Part shown: positions 1 to 5,590 of the stretch, piece after piece
Position numbering within the stretch: the first letter of the stretch is position 1
Layout: each line of letters opens with the position of its first letter
The notes under the pieces: model-generated
Seen by the model: only the letters and a program-made list of their open reading frames with translations
Told to the model about the DNA's origin: nothing
Database searches by the model: none
Translations under genes and position numbers: made by a program
Assembly (NCBI GenBank): GCA_019412865.1
Contig: DXOJ01000051.1
Location: forward strand, 1-5,590
DNA length: 5,590 bases
From: Bacteroides sp.
GTDB lineage: Bacteria; Bacteroidota; Bacteroidia; Bacteroidales; Bacteroidaceae
Reading direction: 5' to 3'

Positions 1-1
1 G

Positions 2-3000
2 TGCATGGGTGTACTGCTGCTGTTTGCCTTGCCGTTGCACGCACAGAATCAAACGGTCACGGGAGTTGTCGTAGACGCCAGTGGCGATCCCGTCATAGGG
101 GCTTCCATTCAAGTGGTGAATGGAACGAACGGTACGATTACAAACATCGATGGAAAGTTCAGTATAAAGGTTGCTCCGAAGAGCAAGCTGAAGGTTTCGT
201 TTATCGGATATACTTCGCAGGTTATTTCCAATCTCAATAATCCGAAGATTATACTGGCGGAAGACCAGTTGAAACTGGACGAGGTTGTGGTGTTGGGAGA
301 CTATGGTTCGCAGAAATTGCGTAATGCTACGGGTGCCATTGAAACTATTTCGTCGGAAGAGCTGAAGGATATGTCGGTTGGTAGTCTGGGAGATGCGCTG
401 ATTGGTAAGTTCAACGGTCTGCATGTTTCCGCGAGTGGGGGACGGCCGGGAAGTACGCCTAGCCTGCAGATTCGCCAAAGTGATGTTAACACGGGGCTGA
501 CTCCGAGTGGTGATTTGGGTGGCGATGCCAGTCCTAAACCGTTGTATGTCATTGACGGCTTTATCTCGGATGAGAGTGCTTTCAACAATTTGGATGTAAA
601 TGAGGTGGAGAGCGTGACTGTCTTGAAAGATGCAGCAGCAGCTGTTTATGGAGCGCGTGCCGCTTACGGTGTAGTGTTGGTGAAGACAAGGCAAGGCAAG
701 GCAGGCACGCCTAAGATTTCCTACTCGGGACAGTTTGGCTATACGGATGCTCTGAAATTGCCAGAGATGCTGAATGCCTATGATTATGGGCGCATTTACA
801 ATGCTGCCCGCGCAGCTAATACGTCGACGAAGGACCAAGAGTCGGACGACTTGCGGTTGCAACTTTTCCAGGCGGATGAGTTGGAGGCGATGAAGAACAT
901 CAATTATAATTTGTTGGATAAGGAATGGAGTGCGGCATTGACGCAGCGTCATGGTGTGAATATCAGTGGCGGTACGGAGAAAGCCACTTATTTTGGTGGT
1001 GTTTCTTATTATCAGCAAGAGGGTAATATCGGTCGTCTGGATTATAATCGCTGGAATTACCGTGCGGGGGTGAACGCCAATATCTCTAAATGGATGAAGG
1101 CTTCTTTGCAGGTCTCCGGTAATTACGGTGAGACGAATAAGCCCAAGAACGTGAAGGGCGGTGGCTCCGACGGTGATTTTGAATCGTTGATGACGCATGT
1201 GCCTTATGTGCCTGATGAGGTGAATGGTTACTATATTTTCCATTCGGGGATGGAGAACATCACCAATCCGAGTGACCAGCAGAAGTATAATTTCGCAGCA
1301 GTGCAGAATGCTTCGGACAATGTAGAAACCCAGAACCAAAATTTCTCGATGAATGCTGCTTTGGAATATGATTTTGGATGGAGCAAGTACTTGCGGGGAT
1401 TGAAGATTAAAGCTTCCTATTCAAAAAACATCAGTACGGGAAAAACGAACAGCATCGGTACTAAGATGGATGTATACCGGCTCATGACACGCGGTGGAAG
1501 TGGCGGTCACCTTTATACGGGGGATGACGTGGTATATGATGCCACTACGTTGGGGCTTTATGAGTTGAACAATGGTAATACGCTGTCTCGTAGCATGAAC
1601 CGTGCGGACAGCTATCAGATGAACTTGACGGTGAGTTATGCCCGCCAGTTCGGCAAGCATTACGTGAGTGGCCTGTTTTCCATCGAGAGGGCGGAGTCGG
1701 AGATGGAAGATTTGGCGGGTAGCCTTACAGACCCGTTGCCGTTTACGGACGGGCAGTCCAATTCTGTAGATACGAATGCTGACGGTTTTGCGCAGACGAC
1801 GACTTTCGGGCGTACCGAGTCGGGGATGCTTTCTTACGTGGGACGTTTGAATTACTCGTATGATGACAAGTATTTGTTTGAGTTCATGCTCCGTTCGGAT
1901 GCTTCCGCCAAGTTCGCACCCTCGAATTATTGGGGATTGTTCCCGTCTTGGTCTGCCGGTTGGGTGATTTCGGACGAAAGTTGGTTTGATAAGGAAAAGA
2001 CGAAAATAGACTTCCTGAAGATACGCGGATCGTTCGGTATCTTGGGTAAGGACAACGTGAAAGCTTGGCTTTGGACACAGCTTTACGGACGTAACGCAGA
2101 TAAGGGACCGATTTTCGGCACCAGTTCGAGCACAGGCACCAGTTCTACCATCCGTATGCCGAAACAGGGCGTGAACCCTGACGTGCATTGGGACAAGACG
2201 TATAAGACGAATTTCGGTATCGACATGTCTTTCCTGAAGAGCCGTTTGAGCGCAAATTTGGATTTCTATTATGACATGGGACGTGAGATGTTCGCTTCTC
2301 ATCAGGGCACTTCTTATTATCCCAATACGGTGGGAATACAACCTGCTCCCGAGAATTTCGGTGAAATCGACACGTATGGCGTGGAACTTTCGCTGGGCTG
2401 GAAGGACAAGATTGGAAAGGATATGTCTTATTGGGTGAAACTTTCTACGGGCTATAGCGACAACAAGATCCGGGAAACCGGTTGGAAAGCCGCTTACGAC
2501 TTTGACAAACTGGTGAAGGACGAACGTGCCGACAGGGGACTCTGGGGATATGAATGTCTGGGCATGTTCCGCAGTTATCAGGAGATTCAGGAATACTTCG
2601 ACAAATATCACATCACGAAGTATCTGAATAATACGATTGAAAATGTACATCCGGGTATGCTGATTTATAAAAACGTGCGCGGACAGTATGACGAGTCGAC
2701 TGGTACATTCGGACCTGCGGACGGAGTGGTGGATGCCCAGGATTATATCGAAATTTCCCACCGTTCGAGCAACCCTTACGGAGCTACGATGAACTTAGGA
2801 TTCTCTTGGAAAGATTTCTCCATCAGCGCACAGTTCACCGCCAGCTGGGGAGCATACGCCTTGGTTTCTTCCTCAATGACGAAGGAGAGCTACTCCGAAT
2901 ATAGCAACGTGTCCGCCATGTGGAAAGACATGTTTGTGTATCAAGACATCTACGATGCCAACAATGTGGTGACTGTGGCGCAGAACCGCAATGCCAAATA

Positions 3001-3280
3001 TCCTAATATCCGCTATAGTGGTGTGAATGGTGCTCCTTCCACTTTCTGGAAAGTGAGTGCCGCCACGATGGATCTTCGCAACGTGACAGTGGCTTACGAT
3101 TTGCCCAAAGAGTGGTTGCGTCTGATAGGAATCAGCAGTGCACGCCTCAATCTCACGTGCCAGAATGCACTTCAGTTCCTCAACCCTTATCCCGAACACG
3201 CGTGGGCATCATGGGCTGGAAGCTACGGGTATTATCCCAATCTGCGTAAGTTCACGCTGGGTGTCAATGTTTCATTCTAA
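2..3280 (+). CDS. SusC/RagA-family TonB-linked outer-membrane transporter, 5' end cut by window edge
   Basis: This is the outer-membrane barrel of a SusC/SusD nutrient importer, moving a ligand held by the SusD-like lid into the periplasm with TonB energy. Numbering from the first in-frame ATG (position 5; 1091 residues), a hydrophobic segment ends LPLHA|Q at residue 13, a plausible signal peptidase I site. It has no basic n-region, and the preceding codon (2-4) is open, so the real start is probably upstream. Residues 17-86 form a carboxypeptidase-regulatory-like domain (VTGVVVD, GDPVIGAS, IDGKFSI). A TonB-box-like LDEVVVLGDYG follows at 91-101. The plug spans about 105-230 and includes PLYVIDG (179-185) and VESVTVLKDAAAAVYGARAA (201-220). 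The rest is beta-barrel, with conserved blocks at 616-660 (LNYSYDDKYLFEF, FPSWSAGW) and a terminal strand FTLGVNVSF ending in the aromatic residue expected for BAM recognition. Length is normal for the family. No STN domain is seen. The gene ends TAA followed by a second in-frame TAA. The family call is very secure; the substrate is unknown. Confidence 0.96.
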   Translation, partial: CMGVLLLFALPLHAQNQTVTGVVVDASGDPVIGASIQVVNGTNGTITNIDGKFSIKVAPKSKLKVSFIGYTSQVISNLNNPKIILAEDQLKLDEVVVLGDYGSQKLRNATGAIETISSEELKDMSVGSLGDALIGKFNGLHVSASGGRPGSTPSLQIRQSDVNTGLTPSGDLGGDASPKPLYVIDGFISDESAFNNLDVNEVESVTVLKDAAAAVYGARAAYGVVLVKTRQGKAGTPKISYSGQFGYTDALKLPEMLNAYDYGRIYNAARAANTSTKDQESDDLRLQLFQADELEAMKNINYNLLDKEWSAALTQRHGVNISGGTEKATYFGGVSYYQQEGNIGRLDYNRWNYRAGVNANISKWMKASLQVSGNYGETNKPKNVKGGGSDGDFESLMTHVPYVPDEVNGYYIFHSGMENITNPSDQQKYNFAAVQNASDNVETQNQNFSMNAALEYDFGWSKYLRGLKIKASYSKNISTGKTNSIGTKMDVYRLMTRGGSGGHLYTGDDVVYDATTLGLYELNNGNTLSRSMNRADSYQMNLTVSYARQFGKHYVSGLFSIERAESEMEDLAGSLTDPLPFTDGQSNSVDTNADGFAQTTTFGRTESGMLSYVGRLNYSYDDKYLFEFMLRSDASAKFAPSNYWGLFPSWSAGWVISDESWFDKEKTKIDFLKIRGSFGILGKDNVKAWLWTQLYGRNADKGPIFGTSSSTGTSSTIRMPKQGVNPDVHWDKTYKTNFGIDMSFLKSRLSANLDFYYDMGREMFASHQGTSYYPNTVGIQPAPENFGEIDTYGVELSLGWKDKIGKDMSYWVKLSTGYSDNKIRETGWKAAYDFDKLVKDERADRGLWGYECLGMFRSYQEIQEYFDKYHITKYLNNTIENVHPGMLIYKNVRGQYDESTGTFGPADGVVDAQDYIEISHRSSNPYGATMNLGFSWKDFSISAQFTASWGAYALVSSSMTKESYSEYSNVSAMWKDMFVYQDIYDANNVVTVAQNRNAKYPNIRYSGVNGAPSTFWKVSAATMDLRNVTVAYDLPKEWLRLIGISSARLNLTCQNALQFLNPYPEHAWASWAGSYGYYPNLRKFTLGVNVSF
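687..705 (+). repeat. CAAGG pentamer tandem repeat inside the transporter gene
   Basis: Three perfect CAAGG copies occupy 687-701 and are followed by a degenerate CAGG (702-705). They encode part of KTRQGKAG (residues 227-234), the end of the plug domain, where SusC proteins commonly have a TKKGK-type sequence. The unit is not a multiple of three, so gain or loss of one copy would frameshift the gene. Three copies is short and may be chance given the Lys/Gly/Ala codons needed here. Confidence 0.5.
2117..2145 (+). repeat. 11-bp direct repeat GGCACCAGTTC, in frame
   Basis: GGCACCAGTTC occurs at 2117-2127 and again at 2135-2145, an 18-nt (six-codon) offset that keeps the reading frame. It encodes GTSSSTGTSST (residues 705-715), a Ser/Thr/Gly-rich stretch that probably lies in an extracellular loop of the barrel. 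A small in-frame duplication lengthening the loop is an inference; chance reuse of codons for a low-complexity loop is the alternative. Confidence 0.45.
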
Positions 3281-3294
3281 TAAAACCGATAGTA
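3281..3294 (+). other. Transporter/lipoprotein intergenic spacer
   Basis: Only 14 nt separate the transporter stop from the lipoprotein start. The spacer begins with an extra in-frame TAA (3281-3283), giving TAATAA, and is A-rich (TAAAACCGATAGTA). There is no AGGAGG-like Shine-Dalgarno sequence, which is common in Bacteroidota, where A-rich leaders support initiation. It is too short for a promoter of its own, so the two genes are inferred to share one transcript started upstream of the window. Confidence 0.8.
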
Positions 3295-3366
3295 ATGATG
3301 AAAAAGATGAATAAATATATTTCTGTCGCACTTATAGCGGTCACAGCAGGGCTGGCGACCGGATGC
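3295..3366 (+). other. Lipoprotein signal peptide and lipobox of the SusD-like protein
   Basis: Codons 1-24 encode a basic n-region (MMKKMNK), a hydrophobic core (ISVALIAVTAGL) and the lipobox ending in Cys24 (codon 3364-3366). Position -3 is Ala and -1 is Gly, acceptable for signal peptidase II. The following Ser-Asp-Glu resembles the export signal that sends Bacteroidota lipoproteins to the cell surface. This supports a surface location rather than a periplasmic one. Confidence 0.88.
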
Positions 3367-5550
3367 AGCGACGAGTTTCTGCAAGACAAAAAACTGTATG
3401 GCAGTTTCAACGGGACAACTATTTATGAGAATTACGTGTCTGCGGATAACCGTGTTGGGTATTTGTATGCTTGTATGCTTCCCAATGCGACTGGAGGTTC
3501 CGACCAGATGACCGACATGCCGAGCACCGGAAGCAGCGACCAGTATTCTACCTGCACGGAAGAATACGGAGGTCTTTCCGACTTGAAAAACCCCCTCGTG
3601 GAGTTGGACTATGAGAATACGACGGACTATTTCAACATCGACAACAACTATTCTCCTTACGTGCGTATCCGCGAGTGTAACGATGTGATAGAAGGTGTGT
3701 CGGGCAGCGAAAGCCTGACCGAAAACGAGAAGCACCTGTTGCTCGGACAAGCCTATTTCTTCCGTGCGTGGCGTTATTATCTGCTAGTAAAGATGTACGG
3801 TGGTGTGCCTATCGTAGACAAGGTGCAGAATCCGATTATCGGTGACAGTGAAGGACGCCACTTGGTTGTGCCGCGTTCTACCACGAAGGCTTGCGTGGAC
3901 TTTATCTGTAAAGACTTGCAGACGGCTGCGGACTATCTGCCCGCGCGTTGGGACTCGAACGAGAAGAATTTCGGACGCATCACTTCCGGTGCGGCACTGG
4001 CTTTAAAGGGACGTGTGGAATTGCTCTACGCCAGCCCTTTATTCAACCGCACGAATAATGTGGCACGCTGGGAAACAGCTTATCAGACCAACAAGGAAGC
4101 CATCAACCGGCTGAAGTCGGGTAATTTCGGATTGGCATACGAAAGCAATCCAGGAGTAAACGCTACCGGATGGGCGAAGATGTTTTCCGACTATAACGGT
4201 TCGGATAGAAGTGTGTCGGAAGCCGTACTGGTGACGCTGTACAATAACGTTTCTCCTGTAGACCACCTCAACCCGGAAAAGTGGAACGGATGGGAACAGG
4301 CCATTCGCCCTGCCAATGCAGGCGGCAGTGGCGGAAAAACGCCGACAGCCGAAATGGTGGATCTTTTCCCGATGGCGGACGGAAAACGACCGACCGACCC
4401 AAACGGGACGTACACGTATAATCCGGAATTGTTCTTCCTCAACCGCGATCCGCGTTTCTATCGCACGTTCGCTTTCCCGGGCGTGGAATGGCAGTTCAGT
4501 AGCGGTGACTTGGCAGATTTCGGAGCCAAGGGGCAACTGGCTTACGGCATCAACGGATATACCACGGGCAGCGGCTACAAATTGTGGAATTACTGCTGGT
4601 ATGAAACGATGGACAACCGCATCAGCGAAACGAAGTCGGGCTATGCGGCCGATTGTCTGGGTACCAAGAACTCTGGCATTTATCTTCGCAAGCGTACCGA
4701 TGATTTGAAAGTCAATTCGAGTCCGCTTTACATCTTCGAGAAGACGGCAGGCAACGGATTCAGGCAATCAGCCGCTCCTTATATGGAAATTCGTTTTGCG
4801 GAAGTGCTGCTCAATTATGCGGAAGCCGCTTGCGGTGCCAACCATCTGGACGAGGCATATACGGCCTTGACGCAGATTCGCGGACGGGTGGGTTACACGG
4901 CCGAGAAGAACTTCGGACTAGACCCCACCATTGCGAATGACCAAGCCCGCCTGTTTGAAGCCATCCTCTACGAACGCCAGATAGAACTCGCTTACGAGGG
5001 AAAACGCTTCGAAGATGTTCGCCGCTGGATGCTGTTCGACGGTGGAGTGGGACAGGAAACGCTGAAAAGCTCTTGGAAATTGGAGGGATTCGGAGGAAAC
5101 ACGTGTTCCTATTTAGGAGTTACGGCTCTCAACGGGCAGACGTGCCACCGCATCGAAGTCTATGCGAAGAATTTTCTGGCAGCCAAGGCAAACAACGTCT
5201 ATAATGAGGACAAGATTATCAAGACGCAGTATGACGAACTTTGGAACCAGCGTCCGGCAGCCTTGAACCTCACCGAAGTCATGACCGTGGACGAGTCGGG
5301 CGAAGACCCTGTTTATGCAAATACCCGTGTGAAGGCGTTGGCCGACTTCTATCAGGAGAACTTCAAACGCAAGAATCTGAATACGGACACCAACGACGAG
5401 ACGGTCATCCCTACTTACAAAATTCATTGCTATATCTTCGGATTTAAGAAAAACGCCATGCAGAATAATGTATCGCTGGAGCAGAACATCGGCTGGGGCG
5501 ACTATTGGAAAGGCGGAGCCGACGGAACATTCGACCCGTTGGCTGAATAG
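3295..5550 (+). CDS. SusD/RagB-family surface nutrient-binding lipoprotein, long variant
   Basis: This is the substrate-capturing lid that pairs with the SusC-like barrel encoded 14 nt upstream; it should be anchored by lipid on the outer face of the outer membrane. Residues 1-23 are a lipoprotein signal peptide (MMKKMNK basic start, hydrophobic core) with lipobox ATG|C at Cys24. The mature start CSDEF carries acidic residues right after the lipid Cys, matching the Bacteroidota surface-export signal. SusD N-terminal features include IRECNDVIE (125-133) and GQAYFFRAWRYYLLVKMYGG (151-170) with VPIVDK. A second helical block is GAALALKGRVELLYASPLFN (232-251). Conserved later motifs are TPTAEMVDLFPMADG (349-363), NRDPRFY (383-389), the SusD C-terminal block MEIRFAEVLLNYAEAA (497-512), and ERQIELAYEGKRFEDVRRW (560-578). 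At 751 residues it is longer than the usual 500-650, with extra sequence in the middle and about 170 residues after RRW. ATG also occurs at 3298 and 3307; the first is chosen because it gives the longest basic n-region, but 3298 is equally possible. The ligand cannot be inferred. Confidence 0.96.
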   Translation: MMKKMNKYISVALIAVTAGLATGCSDEFLQDKKLYGSFNGTTIYENYVSADNRVGYLYACMLPNATGGSDQMTDMPSTGSSDQYSTCTEEYGGLSDLKNPLVELDYENTTDYFNIDNNYSPYVRIRECNDVIEGVSGSESLTENEKHLLLGQAYFFRAWRYYLLVKMYGGVPIVDKVQNPIIGDSEGRHLVVPRSTTKACVDFICKDLQTAADYLPARWDSNEKNFGRITSGAALALKGRVELLYASPLFNRTNNVARWETAYQTNKEAINRLKSGNFGLAYESNPGVNATGWAKMFSDYNGSDRSVSEAVLVTLYNNVSPVDHLNPEKWNGWEQAIRPANAGGSGGKTPTAEMVDLFPMADGKRPTDPNGTYTYNPELFFLNRDPRFYRTFAFPGVEWQFSSGDLADFGAKGQLAYGINGYTTGSGYKLWNYCWYETMDNRISETKSGYAADCLGTKNSGIYLRKRTDDLKVNSSPLYIFEKTAGNGFRQSAAPYMEIRFAEVLLNYAEAACGANHLDEAYTALTQIRGRVGYTAEKNFGLDPTIANDQARLFEAILYERQIELAYEGKRFEDVRRWMLFDGGVGQETLKSSWKLEGFGGNTCSYLGVTALNGQTCHRIEVYAKNFLAAKANNVYNEDKIIKTQYDELWNQRPAALNLTEVMTVDESGEDPVYANTRVKALADFYQENFKRKNLNTDTNDETVIPTYKIHCYIFGFKKNAMQNNVSLEQNIGWGDYWKGGADGTFDPLAE

Positions 5551-5590
5551 GAGATAAGATTTCTCGTTTTTTAAATTTAAAGTTTAATAT
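5551..5590 (+). other. AT-rich 3' flank with perfect TTTAAATTTAAA palindrome
   Basis: After the lipoprotein stop the sequence turns sharply AT-rich. It contains a T6 run (5567-5572) and an overlapping 12-bp perfect palindrome TTTAAATTTAAA (5570-5581). GAGA (5551-5554) and TCTC (5562-5565) could pair just before the T run, but a four-base stem is weak for an intrinsic terminator. The stretch is more likely an ordinary intergenic or leader region before a further gene outside the window. No coding sequence is seen in these 40 bases. Confidence 0.5.

Noticed and set aside
1..240. GTG-started 79-codon frame at the left edge
   Set aside because: It overlaps the transporter signal peptide and first domain in another frame and its product is low-complexity and basic with no motif.
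1421..2761. A 446-codon open frame on the minus strand
   Set aside because: It lies wholly inside the transporter gene, is rich in Arg, His, Val and Ile as antisense translations are, and shows no family motif. The sense frame has clear SusC conservation across the same span.
3281..3294. Possible separate promoter for the SusD-like gene
   Set aside because: Fourteen bases cannot hold a Bacteroidota -33/-7 promoter, and nothing resembling TAnnTTTG is placed correctly just upstream in the coding end of the transporter.
4316..4708. 130-codon plus-strand frame inside the SusD-like gene
   Set aside because: The Arg/Ser/Trp-rich product has no motif and the frame overlaps conserved SusD sequence; it is a frame shadow.
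4039..4767. A 242-codon open frame on the minus strand
   Set aside because: It lies inside the SusD-like gene, has no recognisable domain and reads like an antisense shadow of well-conserved sense codons.
5551..5572. Possible intrinsic terminator (GAGA/TCTC stem then T6)
   Set aside because: The stem is only four base pairs with a seven-base loop and does not extend in either direction, too weak to call.
1..5590. A wholly novel multi-gene system
   Set aside because: Both genes belong to a well-known transporter pair and the window contains nothing else that codes; novelty, if any, lies in the substrate or in unseen flanking genes.

Overview
The window looks like chromosomal DNA from a Bacteroidota gut-type organism (Bacteroides, Parabacteroides, Phocaeicola or a relative). 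The evidence is an outer-membrane SusC-like TonB-dependent transporter followed 14 nt later on the same strand by a SusD-like surface lipoprotein, a tandem arrangement that is a hallmark of that phylum. No Shine-Dalgarno sequence is visible before the second gene, the non-coding DNA is AT-rich, and the lipoprotein carries the acidic Cys-Ser-Asp-Glu start seen on surface-exported Bacteroidota lipoproteins. The genus cannot be decided from the sequence alone.

Layout: positions 2-3280 hold the SusC-like gene, open at the left edge of the window, so its true start codon and the first residues of its signal peptide probably lie upstream. Positions 3281-3294 are a short spacer with no room for a promoter. 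Positions 3295-5550 hold the complete SusD-like gene of 751 codons. Positions 5551-5590 are AT-rich non-coding DNA running to the right edge. Nearly all of the window is coding. I see no RNA gene, insertion sequence, CRISPR array or attachment site.

How the genes work together: in this family the SusD-like lipoprotein sits as a lid on the extracellular face of the SusC-like barrel. It captures an oligosaccharide or other nutrient, which then passes through the barrel into the periplasm using energy from TonB-ExbBD. The pair is normally the core of a polysaccharide-utilization locus (PUL) with hydrolases, surface binding proteins and a regulator nearby, but none of these lies inside the window, so the substrate cannot be named. 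The transporter has no N-terminal STN signalling domain in the visible part, which argues against control by an ECF-sigma/anti-sigma pair.

I found no evidence for a wholly new system. The points worth a second look are the unusually long SusD-like protein, a plug domain with a non-standard motif where IRIRG-type sequence is usual, a marked drift in codon choice along the operon, and two small in-frame direct repeats in the transporter gene.
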